In this document: positions 1 to 6,474 of the stretch, in pieces
Position numbering within the stretch: the first letter of the stretch is position 1
Layout of the letters: each line of letters opens with the position of its first letter
Assembly (NCBI GenBank): GCA_910576875.1
Contig: CAJTKI010000059.1
Coordinates: 1 to 9,936 of the forward strand
DNA from: an uncultured Christensenella sp.
GTDB taxonomy: Bacteria; Bacillota; Clostridia; Christensenellales; UBA3700
Length of the DNA stretch: 9,936 nucleotides
Direction: 5' to 3'
Position numbers and translations under genes: made by a program
The notes under the pieces: generated by a model
What the model was told of the DNA's origin: nothing
The model's database searches: none
Seen by the model: only the letters and a program-made list of their open reading frames with translations

Positions 1-2733
1 CGGATCGTTGCCGATCGATACCGTCGTGCGCGCCGGATTGGTCAACAACCGATAATTGCCGCTGTTGTTCCCGTCCAAATACGCTTCGATCGTAAACGTC
101 TGCGGATTCTCCGGTCCGATGTTGTCCGCGATCACTTTGTCCGCAATCGCCTGCCGCCCCGCTTCGTCGATCCCCAACAGACTGCCGTCCGGCGCAAAGT
201 ACTTATAATGCACGATCTTGCTTTCGCCCGTCGTGTATTTGGGATCGCAATTCAGTTCTTTGAGATAATACGTTCCGCTTTGCACGGGTTTCCATTTGAC
301 AACGATGCCTTTGCCTAAGATCTCCCAGTTCAATACCAAGTCTGCGGGCTGCTCGAAACACGCGTCGTCGTACTCCAACGTATTGCCCGCGACCGTCGCC
401 GTATACGCGTTGACCAGCGTACCGCTCGCGTTTTGATAGTCGAAGATCCCGCCGGGGGCGCTCAGTCCAAGCGGCAACGTCGTCGAATCGATCTCGACGC
501 GGATGATTTTGCCGTCGTTGTATTCCAGCTTGGTCGTGTCGGGATCGTAGACGTTGGACACCGTACCCGTATCCGTCGTGTATTTGTACTTCCATTTGAT
601 ACCCGACAGATCGAACGTCCCTTTCAAAACTTCCCAATTCAACGACAGTTCGATCTGCTTTTGATTGTTCGCAAACAGATAGTCGTCGTGCACGATTTTG
701 AGCAATACTTTGCTCGTGTAGCGGTTGACCGTCGAGCCGAGCGCGTTGCTGTATCCGTCCGCGTACGTCGTACCGTTGAACGTCGTCGTCAGCATATCGA
801 TGTCCGCGATCGGATTGCCGTCGTCGTTCTTGGGCAATGCCGACGCATCGACGCTCATATGATGCACATACGCCGCATACTGCTGCCTTGTCCCGTACAA
901 CGCATATACAAATTGCGCATTGTTCGCAATCGGCGCGTGATCGGGTTGTCCCGCGATCGGATTGCCGTCCGCGTCCGATACCGTATGCAACCACCCCGCG
1001 CCGCTCAAATCCACCGTCTTGGCATGCACGACGAACGCGCGCGGCATGCCTGCGGCGGTCAGTGCGCTCGCGATCGAATAATCCGCGCTTTGCCCGACGC
1101 TGTTGTCCAACGCCGCGCTCAACGTGTATTTGCCGATCGCGATCTTGGACAGATCGATCGTCGCGACGATTTGCGCGCCCGTTTGCACGCCCGCGACGCT
1201 CACGCTTGCGCCGCCCGTCGCCGCATAGACTGCGGACAGCCCGATTGTATCGCCCGATTCGATCCCCGTAGCGGTCAGCGTCGCCGTATACGGATCCCGG
1301 ATCGTCCAATCCCATATGCCGTTCGGCACGTCGCTCTGCAACGACAACGTCAACGATTTTGGCGCGATCTCGATCTTGACGGAACGCGTTCCGCTGCCGC
1401 CGGTCGCGTCGAACCAAAACATTTTTTCCGTATCCCGCAACGTCAGGTCAACCGAATACGTACCCGCCGCTTTTACCGTCACCGTACCCGTCGCCGCATC
1501 CACCGCAACGCCGTCCGCGCCGATCGTCGCGCCGGACGGGTCGGTCGCCCGAACGTTTGCGATCGCATACTGCGTCGGATCGTAAACAAACGCGTGCGCG
1601 ATCCCGTCGTACGTCTGCGTATGATCGATCGGCACGTCTGTCGGCGTCGCCGCATCGGCAACCGCTTTGGTCAAGTTGAGGTGCAACGCGGGACGCACCG
1701 CATACGCGTCGTTGGTACGCCCGTAACTGTATGCGCCGGTTGTGCTCAACGCGTAGACGAAATTGGCATAGTCATAGCTGCCGGTACGCAGCCAAGTCTG
1801 TTTTGTATTCGCGCGTTGCGAATCCGACAAACGCCACAATCCCGAAGCGACATTGACGCCCGTCTCCGCGATGCTGGGCAGCCACAAATAATCGTCCGCC
1901 CACTCCGCATAATGCGATTTGACGGAGTAATTCATATCGGTCACGTAACTTTCGAGCTGCGGCGTGCCCCAAGCTTCGTTGGGACAAGTGCTCCAATGCG
2001 TCGCATCGAACGCGCGCATGCTCTCCGTCTCCTGATACGCAACCTGCCGCGGACGCACGATATAATCGGTCAACGAGATCTCGTTGCCGTCCGCATCCTT
2101 GACGGATTGCATCGTAAACTTTGCGTACGCATGCGTGCTCTTCTGTGCGATTTTCGTCAGCGTCGAAGCGCCCTGCGTCGCGACGTATCCGCTGCCGCCG
2201 CTGTTGAGCGCTTGCGCCCGTATCAAAGAACTGCTGTACATATTGCCGGGATAGGCGCTCTGCGGCGTATGGGCTTCCCAGTTGTTCCATTTGGACGTTG
2301 CAGACGACGACATCAGCCACAGCGTCGCGATCACGTTGCCGTCTCGATCTTGCGTCACGTGCGTCACCGTCCAATCCTGTCCACCGAACGCGACGACGAT
2401 ATCTTGATTTTGATCGATTCTCTTGCGGATATCGTCCGCCGTTTGGACGCCTTTTCCCGCCACGTCGCTCAACCGCGCACGCCCGCTCCCGTTGGCGATA
2501 TAGCCGAATAGATCGACCAAACGTTCGCCGTCGAATTTCAATCCGTCCGTCCGCGATGCATAATCCGACAGCAACAGTTCGCCGACGCGCACGCCGGAAG
2601 ACGGATTGGCGGCGGCATACGCCGCGCCCGTCTGCGTCGCCGCCGCAACCGCGAGCAAACAAACCGTCAGCAACAAAATCGTAACCGTGATCCGTGTAAT
2701 GCGGCGCAAAACGCCGCGTCTTGTCCGTTCCAT
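1..2733 (-). CDS. Large secreted surface protein, DUF6273-like and repeat domains (3' end outside window)
   Basis: The frame is open from an ATG at 2733 to the left edge, giving 911 residues without a stop; the C-terminus lies outside. AGGA at 2743-2746 sits 9 nt before the ATG and fixes the start. Residues 1-41 are a signal peptide: basic MERTRRGVLRR, a hydrophobic core, then an Ala-rich cleavage region near AYA. Residues about 105-355 resemble DUF6273 of clostridial surface proteins, with YSSSLIR (166-172), TWLRTGS (313-319) and a closing VRPALHLNL (346-354). Residues about 365-460 look like an Ig-like or MBG-type module (QTYDGIAHAF). Two modules of about 65 residues, offset by about 102, share an LNWE[VI] signature at 698-702 and 801-805. 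No catalytic motif is seen, so adhesion or a cell-envelope role is inferred. The C-terminal anchor is not visible; the other surface protein in this window ends in a membrane helix, which may be a model. Nothing convincing as a fixed promoter lies between 2734 and 2800, so expression may depend on the element at 2801-2983. Confidence 0.88.
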   Translation of the reverse strand, partial: MERTRRGVLRRITRITVTILLLTVCLLAVAAATQTGAAYAAANPSSGVRVGELLLSDYASRTDGLKFDGERLVDLFGYIANGSGRARLSDVAGKGVQTADDIRKRIDQNQDIVVAFGGQDWTVTHVTQDRDGNVIATLWLMSSSATSKWNNWEAHTPQSAYPGNMYSSSLIRAQALNSGGSGYVATQGASTLTKIAQKSTHAYAKFTMQSVKDADGNEISLTDYIVRPRQVAYQETESMRAFDATHWSTCPNEAWGTPQLESYVTDMNYSVKSHYAEWADDYLWLPSIAETGVNVASGLWRLSDSQRANTKQTWLRTGSYDYANFVYALSTTGAYSYGRTNDAYAVRPALHLNLTKAVADAATPTDVPIDHTQTYDGIAHAFVYDPTQYAIANVRATDPSGATIGADGVAVDAATGTVTVKAAGTYSVDLTLRDTEKMFWFDATGGSGTRSVKIEIAPKSLTLSLQSDVPNGIWDWTIRDPYTATLTATGIESGDTIGLSAVYAATGGASVSVAGVQTGAQIVATIDLSKIAIGKYTLSAALDNSVGQSADYSIASALTAAGMPRAFVVHAKTVDLSGAGWLHTVSDADGNPIAGQPDHAPIANNAQFVYALYGTRQQYAAYVHHMSVDASALPKNDDGNPIADIDMLTTTFNGTTYADGYSNALGSTVNRYTSKVLLKIVHDDYLFANNQKQIELSLNWEVLKGTFDLSGIKWKYKYTTDTGTVSNVYDPDTTKLEYNDGKIIRVEIDSTTLPLGLSAPGGIFDYQNASGTLVNAYTATVAGNTLEYDDACFEQPADLVLNWEILGKGIVVKWKPVQSGTYYLKELNCDPKYTTGESKIVHYKYFAPDGSLLGIDEAGRQAIADKVIADNIGPENPQTFTIEAYLDGNNSGNYRLLTNPARTTVSIGNDP
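289..786 (-). repeat. Two diverged tandem protein modules inside the surface protein
   Basis: Residues about 650-715 (589-786) and about 752-815 (289-480) align by eye. Each starts with a short Gly/Asn/Tyr-rich turn (DGYSNALGSTVNRYTSKV and DYQNASGTLVNAYTATV), continues through an acidic Tyr-containing strand, and ends in LSLNWEVLKG or LVLNWEILGK followed closely by KWK. The period is about 102 residues. The copies are diverged at the DNA level, so this is an old duplication rather than a recent slippage array. More copies may follow outside the left edge. Confidence 0.6.
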
Positions 2734-2800
2734 TGTATTCGTTCCTATATCATCGAATTTCCGTATTCCGTCCCGTCCGCACCGTACAATACGCTTGCGG

Positions 2801-2835
2801 AAAAGTTCATGGAATAGATCATTCCATGAACTTTT
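2801..2835 (+). repeat. Left inverted repeat / palindromic site of the switch
   Basis: The arms are AAAAGTTCATGGAAT (2801-2815) and ATTCCATGAACTTTT (2821-2835), perfectly complementary, around spacer AGATC (2816-2820). A run of five T closes it on the plus strand (2832-2836). On the minus strand it would be a 15-bp hairpin followed by four T, lying between the inverted-state promoter and the surface-protein gene. Confidence 0.93.
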
Positions 2836-2909
2836 TGAGTCCGAACCGAATAGAATATAGAAAAATCACGCCGCGACGACGCGCAAAATCCGCAAAAACG
2901 GCATTTGCC

Positions 2910-2939
2910 TTGACATCTTTGCGACAAAAGGATTAGAAT
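2910..2939 (+). promoter_or_regulatory. Sigma-A-type promoter inside the invertible segment
   Basis: TTGACA at 2910-2915 and TAGAAT at 2934-2939 are separated by 18 nt. The predicted start is near 2946, only a few bases before the right hairpin. As written, no plus-strand gene follows; the transcript would run antisense into the end of the ABC transporter gene unless it stops at the hairpin. Confidence 0.75.
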
Positions 2940-2948
2940 AAAGACAAC

Positions 2949-2983
2949 AAAGGTACATGGAATGATCTATTCCATGTACCTTT
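2949..2983 (-). repeat. Right inverted repeat / palindromic site of the switch
   Basis: The arms are AAAGGTACATGGAAT (2949-2963) and ATTCCATGTACCTTT (2969-2983), perfectly complementary, around spacer GATCT (2964-2968). Compared with the reverse complement of the left site it differs at arm positions 4 (A to G) and 7 (T to A), and both changes are matched in the opposite arm, so pairing is preserved. Confidence 0.93.
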
Positions 2984-2985
2984 TT
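2949..2985 (+). terminator. Right-site hairpin acting as intrinsic terminator in the present orientation
   Basis: A 15-bp perfect stem with a 5-nt loop ends in five T (2981-2985). It starts almost at the predicted transcription start of the internal promoter, so that promoter would give an RNA of about 40 nt. The stem is A/T-rich at its base, so efficiency is uncertain. The same bases are the right recombination site, so it may be terminator-like only by coincidence. Confidence 0.45.
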
Positions 2986-2990
2986 GACGC

Positions 2991-3033
2991 AAAAAAATAC
3001 GCCGTATTATCGGTCGATCGCGCGCCGATCGAC
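2991..3033 (-). terminator. Possible terminator of the ABC transporter transcript
   Basis: An inverted repeat GTCGATCG (3013-3020) / CGATCGAC (3026-3033) with loop CGCGC is followed on the minus strand by a 5-bp AATAC/GTATT hairpin and seven T (complement of 2991-2997). The T-run does not directly follow the strong stem, so this is weaker than the other terminators. It lies about 70-110 nt after the ABC stop codon. Confidence 0.35.
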
Positions 3034-3102
3034 TGCGACAACGACGTTTTGCAAGCGATTCCGCAAACCTTTATTATATGGTAAATAAAACGCGCCGCCC
3101 GT

Positions 3103-4848
3103 TCAGATTTCCAGCATATGCGCGTATATGCCGTGCGCCGCGACCAACTCGTCGTGCGATCCGACCTCCGCGATGCCGTCCTTGGTCAGCACGACGATCC
3201 GATCGGCGTTGCGCACCGTAGAAAGACGATGCGCGACGGTAATCGCGGTGCGTCCCTTGCAAAGTTGTTCCAGCGATCGCTGGATCAGCCGTTCGCTCTC
3301 GTTGTCGAGCGCGCTGGTCGCTTCGTCCAGAATCAGAATCGGCGGATCTTTGAGAAATACGCGCGCGATCGAGATCCGTTGTTTTTGTCCGCCGGACAGT
3401 TTGACGCCGCGCTCGCCGACATAGGTGTCCATGCCGTCCGGCAGGTGCCGTATAAAATCTTCCGCGCCCGCTTTGCGCGCCGCGTCCCAAATCTCGTCGA
3501 TCGTCGCGCCCGGTCTGCCGTATGCGATATTTTCCGCGACCGTACCCGCAAACAAATACACGTCCTGCTGCACCGTCCCGATATTGGCGCGCAGCGATTG
3601 CACCGTGACGTGTCGGTTGTCGACGCCGTCGATGCGGATCTGACCGCCGTCGATCTCGTAAAAACGCGGAATCAAATTGCACATCGTCGTTTTGCCGCCG
3701 CCGGAAGGACCGACGATCGCGATGTTTTCGCCCGCGCGAATCGTAAGATTCAGATGCGACAACACCTGTTGCGCGTCCGCGTCGTAGCGGAACGTCACGT
3801 CGCAAAATTCGATGTCTCCGCGCACGTCGCGCAGCTCGACCGCGTCCGGCAGGTCGGCGATGCGGATCGGCTCGTCCATGATCGTGAAAAAGCGCTCGAT
3901 CCCCGTGCGCCCGCGCTGGAACTGTTCCGCAAATTCAACGACGCGTCGAATGGAATTGAGCAACGTCGTCACAAACAGCAAGTACGCCGTATATTCGCCG
4001 ACGCTGATCTGTCCGACGATTAGAAAAACCGTTCCCAACGCGATCACCGTCGCGTACATGATCCCGTCGAAGATGCGGATCACGCTGTGATATCCCGCCA
4101 TATGGCGATACGTATCCTTGTAAATATCCAAAAAGCGCTCGTTGCCGCGCGCGAACTTCTCGGTCTCGATCCGCTCCGCGGTAAAGGACTGGACGACGCG
4201 CATGCCGAGCAACGCGTCTTCGACCTGCGCGTTGATCTCGCCGACCTGCTCGCGTCTGGCGCGGAACGCTTGGGTCATGCGCTTTTTGAAATACCGCGCG
4301 CACAGCAACATCAACGGAATCAGCGCAAACAGCGTCAGCGTCAACCAGATGTTGTACGTCGCCAAAATCACGAACGTCGCGCCGATCTGCACGCCTGCGA
4401 TAAAGAATTCTTCCGGACAGTGGTGCGCAAACTCGGTGATCTCGAACAAGTCTCCGGTAATCCGCGCCATGATCTGTCCGACTTTGGTGTCCGAATAGTA
4501 CGAAAAATCCAACTTCTGCAAGTGTGCGAACAAGTCGCGGCGCATATCCGTCTCGATGTGCGCGCCCATGACGTGTCCGATATTCTGCATATAATAATTG
4601 GCAGCCGCGTCGACGACGCGCAAGAGAATGTATACGCCCGCGATGATCAACACCGACCGCACGGTCAACCGCGCCAGATCCTGCACCGCCGCGTCCGTGA
4701 TATAGCGCACGACGACCGGAAACGCGAGCGCGCAGAACGTCGTCAACAACGCGCAAAACAAATCCAACGCCATCGTCTTGCGGTACTTGGCGTAATACGG
4801 CAAAAATCGCCGAATCGGAGAGGGTGCGGAATGGGATTTTCGTTTCAT
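3103..4848 (-). CDS. ABC exporter half-transporter (membrane domain fused to ATPase)
   Basis: This 581-residue protein is a typical type IV ABC exporter subunit that works as a dimer in the cytoplasmic membrane to pump out a substrate that cannot be named from sequence. Residues about 10-310 are the membrane domain with about six helices, including the LDFSYYSDTKVGQIMARI coupling region (113-130). The ATPase domain holds Walker A GPSGGGKTT (380-388), Q-loop VQQDVYLF (426-433), signature LSGGQ (484-488), Walker B ILILDEA (504-510) and switch histidine AHRLS (539-543); all are intact. The ATG at 4848 is preferred over an in-frame TTG at 4911, because the longer form would be coded through the promoter itself. 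There is no room for a Shine-Dalgarno site before 4848. No partner ABC gene is next to it, so a homodimer is likely. It is transcribed alone, divergently from the CofE-like gene. Confidence 0.95.
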   Translation of the reverse strand: MKRKSHSAPSPIRRFLPYYAKYRKTMALDLFCALLTTFCALAFPVVVRYITDAAVQDLARLTVRSVLIIAGVYILLRVVDAAANYYMQNIGHVMGAHIETDMRRDLFAHLQKLDFSYYSDTKVGQIMARITGDLFEITEFAHHCPEEFFIAGVQIGATFVILATYNIWLTLTLFALIPLMLLCARYFKKRMTQAFRARREQVGEINAQVEDALLGMRVVQSFTAERIETEKFARGNERFLDIYKDTYRHMAGYHSVIRIFDGIMYATVIALGTVFLIVGQISVGEYTAYLLFVTTLLNSIRRVVEFAEQFQRGRTGIERFFTIMDEPIRIADLPDAVELRDVRGDIEFCDVTFRYDADAQQVLSHLNLTIRAGENIAIVGPSGGGKTTMCNLIPRFYEIDGGQIRIDGVDNRHVTVQSLRANIGTVQQDVYLFAGTVAENIAYGRPGATIDEIWDAARKAGAEDFIRHLPDGMDTYVGERGVKLSGGQKQRISIARVFLKDPPILILDEATSALDNESERLIQRSLEQLCKGRTAITVAHRLSTVRNADRIVVLTKDGIAEVGSHDELVAAHGIYAHMLEI

Positions 4849-4857
4849 ATACTGCGT

Positions 4858-4887
4858 ATTATAGCAAGATCGGCGAACGTTTGTCAA
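4858..4887 (-). promoter_or_regulatory. Consensus promoter of the ABC transporter gene
   Basis: On the minus strand TTGACA (complement of 4882-4887) and TATAAT (complement of 4858-4863) are both perfect, with an 18-nt spacer. The expected start point near 4851 is about 3 nt before the ATG at 4848, so the message would be nearly leaderless. Confidence 0.85.
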
Positions 4888-4988
4888 CACGGGCGCGGGC
4901 GCGGCGCGCAAACGCGTACGCCCGTATCGCGACGAAGAACGCCCTGCGCGGCAAAACCCGAATGCGCAATAAAAATAGCGCCAAATTC

Positions 4989-5017
4989 TTGAAAAATCCG
5001 CCGAAATACCTTATAAT
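4989..5017 (+). promoter_or_regulatory. Promoter of the CofE-like gene
   Basis: TTGAAA at 4989-4994 and a perfect TATAAT at 5012-5017 are spaced by 17 nt. Transcription should begin near 5024, giving a leader of about 42 nt. It faces away from the ABC promoter about 100 bp to the left. Confidence 0.87.
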
Positions 5018-5065
5018 AGGACGCGTGACATGCGTGTCCCGACCATTACCATCTACGGAGGCATT

Positions 5066-6244
5066 ATGAAAACTATAGGCACGATCTCCCGCGGGATCAA
5101 AGCTCCGATCATCAAAAAAGGCGACGATCTGGTATCCGTCGTAGTCGATTCCGTCCTTGCCGCAAGCGAAGAAGGCAAATTCGACCTGCAAGACCGCGAC
5201 GTCGTCGCGATGACCGAAGCCATCGTCGGCAGAGCGCAAGGCAATTACGCGACGCTCGATCAGATCGCGGCGGACGTGCGCGCCAAGACGGGCGGCGGCA
5301 CGGTGGGATTGATCTTCCCGATCCTGTCGCGCAACCGTTTCTCGATGCTGCTCAAAGGCATCGCGCGCGGCGTAGACAAACTGATCATCCAGTTGTCCTT
5401 CCCGTCCGACGAAGTCGGCAATCCGCTCATCCCGATCGACGTGCTCGACGAAAAGGGCGTCAATCCGTATACGGATACGTTTACCGAACAACAGTTTTAC
5501 GATACGTTCGGCAAAATCCTGCATCCTTTCACCGGACTGGATTATATCGAACTGTACAAACAAATGGGCGGCGAAGGCTGCGAAATCATCCTTGCCAACA
5601 ATCCCAAAGAGATCTTGCGCTATACCGACGTCGTCATCAACGCCGACATCCATACGCGCAACCGCACCAAACGCATTTTGCAACAAGCGGGCGCGAAGGC
5701 GTTTACGCTCGCGGACTTTTTGACCGAAAGCGTGGACGGCAGCGGATACAATCCCCAATACGGACTGTACGGTTCCAACCTGGCGACCGACACGTCGGTC
5801 AAACTCTTCCCGCGCGACGGTCAGCCGCTCGTGGACGCGATTCAGGCGGAATTGCTGCGCCGCACCGGCAAGCAGATCGAAGTCATGATCTACGGCGACG
5901 GCGCGTTTAAGGATCCCGTCGGCGGCATCTGGGAGCTTGCGGATCCGGTCGTCTCTCCCGCGCATACGCAAGGCCTGCTCGGACAACCCAACGAACTGAA
6001 ACTCAAATATCTCGCCGACAACGCGCTGGGCGATTTGTCCGGACAAGAAGCGGCGGACGCGATGAAATCGTTGATCCGTCAAAAGAAATCCAATCTCGTC
6101 GCCGACATGGCGTCGCAAGGCACGACGCCGCGGCGTCTGACCGATTTGCTGGGCAGTCTGTGCGACCTGACCAGCGGCAGCGGCGACAAAGGCACGCCGA
6201 TCATCTTGATCCAAAACTATTTTACGAACTACGCGAGCGAATAA
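5066..6244 (+). CDS. CofE-like (coenzyme F420-0:L-glutamate ligase family) protein
   Basis: The 392-residue product resembles the F420-0:gamma-glutamyl ligase family, which joins L-glutamate to a phosphate-containing acceptor using GTP in F420-making organisms. The match is clearest at the N-terminus: KKGDDLVSVVVDSVL (17-31), then LQDRDVVAMTEAIVGRAQGN (41-60), which parallels the family's D-G-D-hydrophobic ... K-I-V-S-K-x-E-G-R block. Family features further on include an acidic/Asn-rich stretch (DVVINADIHTRNRTK, 188-202) and YGDGAFKDPVGGIWE (276-290). At about 390 residues it is longer than archaeal CofE (about 250), as in the clostridial branch of unknown substrate. The start is the ATG at 5066, with GGAGG at 5057-5061; an earlier ATG at 5030 lacks a ribosome site. 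It is soluble, with no signal peptide. No other F420 gene is nearby, so F420 synthesis should not be assumed. Confidence 0.82.
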   Translation: MKTIGTISRGIKAPIIKKGDDLVSVVVDSVLAASEEGKFDLQDRDVVAMTEAIVGRAQGNYATLDQIAADVRAKTGGGTVGLIFPILSRNRFSMLLKGIARGVDKLIIQLSFPSDEVGNPLIPIDVLDEKGVNPYTDTFTEQQFYDTFGKILHPFTGLDYIELYKQMGGEGCEIILANNPKEILRYTDVVINADIHTRNRTKRILQQAGAKAFTLADFLTESVDGSGYNPQYGLYGSNLATDTSVKLFPRDGQPLVDAIQAELLRRTGKQIEVMIYGDGAFKDPVGGIWELADPVVSPAHTQGLLGQPNELKLKYLADNALGDLSGQEAADAMKSLIRQKKSNLVADMASQGTTPRRLTDLLGSLCDLTSGSGDKGTPIILIQNYFTNYASE

Positions 6245-6262
6245 CGCACTGCGCGCACATCG

Positions 6263-6290
6263 ACGGGACGGCGACAAGCCGTCCCGTTTT
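6263..6290 (+). terminator. Intrinsic terminator after the CofE-like gene
   Basis: ACGGGACGGC (6263-6272) pairs perfectly with GCCGTCCCGT (6278-6287) around loop GACAA, followed by a T-run (6287-6290). It lies 18 nt after the stop codon. Confidence 0.88.
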
Positions 6291-6313
6291 GTCGTACGCA
6301 AGGCGGCGCCGTC

Positions 6314-6348
6314 TGCATAAATCCGCGATAATGTCGAACGTTTATGCA
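6314..6348. repeat. 8-bp inverted repeat upstream of the glycosyltransferase promoter
   Basis: TGCATAAA (6314-6321) and TTTATGCA (6341-6348) are perfect inverted copies with 19 nt between them, about 63 bp before the -35 box at 6411. It could be a split operator. An arm of this length can also arise by chance. Confidence 0.3.
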
Positions 6349-6410
6349 AGATGTGTACGAAAATATCGCAAAATTACCAGATACTGCCATCGACATTGCT
6401 CGGTCAAACC

Positions 6411-6439
6411 TTGACATACAATTTCCGCAAGGGTATAAT
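6411..6439 (+). promoter_or_regulatory. Fully consensus promoter of the glycosyltransferase gene
   Basis: TTGACA (6411-6416), 17-nt spacer, TATAAT (6434-6439): both boxes and the spacing are ideal. The start point is near 6446, leaving a leader of about 29 nt before the TTG start. Confidence 0.93.
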
Positions 6440-6474
6440 AAGATTACGGTGCAATCGCCGCGGGGGAGCAAACC

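Larger units (their letters stand above)
2801..2983. promoter_or_regulatory. Candidate invertible promoter (phase-variation switch)
   Basis: The 183-bp segment is bounded by two 35-bp sites (2801-2835 and 2949-2983) that are inverted copies of each other at 31 of 35 positions, with a perfect 21-bp core. Each site is itself two 15-nt palindromic arms around a 5-nt asymmetric spacer, the geometry of a recombinase crossover site. The spacers read AGATC and GATCT, so the sites are oppositely oriented, which predicts inversion rather than excision. The 113-bp interior carries one strong promoter pointing right, away from the surface-protein gene. Inversion would move TTGACA to about 2869-2874 and TAGAAT to about 2845-2850 on the minus strand, with a leader of about 105 nt to the ATG at 2733. 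The arrangement recalls clostridial switches upstream of cell-wall proteins such as cwpV. The recombinase is not in this window. A small non-autonomous element with terminal repeats is the main alternative, but no target duplication is visible. Confidence 0.72.

Noticed and set aside
433..2511. A 692-codon open frame on the plus strand opposite the surface-protein gene
   Set aside because: Its product is Arg/His-rich and of low complexity with no recognisable domain or ribosome site. The minus-strand frame has a signal peptide, domain marks and a Shine-Dalgarno site. The open frame results from GC-rich codons read in antisense.
2721..2936. Short plus-strand frame running through the left palindrome
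   Set aside because: It has no ribosome site, crosses the recombination-site-like repeat, and ends next to the internal promoter; it would be broken by inversion.
2801..2983. Small transposon-like (MITE) element with terminal inverted repeats
   Set aside because: No target-site duplication flanks it (left flank ends GCGG, right flank starts TTGACG), and each end is a self-palindrome with an oriented spacer around a promoter, which fits a recombinase switch better. Copy number elsewhere in the genome would settle it.
3073..3078. TATAAT on the minus strand just after the ABC gene, as a fixed promoter for the surface protein
   Set aside because: No -35-like hexamer lies 16-18 nt upstream and there is no extended TG, so it is an orphan -10 in an AT-rich patch. 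It would still be worth noting if transcription from outside the switch were found.
4859..6349. A 496-codon minus-strand frame opposite the CofE-like gene
   Set aside because: It is the antisense shadow of a clear family member, spans both divergent promoters and a terminator, and has an Arg/Asp/Phe-biased composition.
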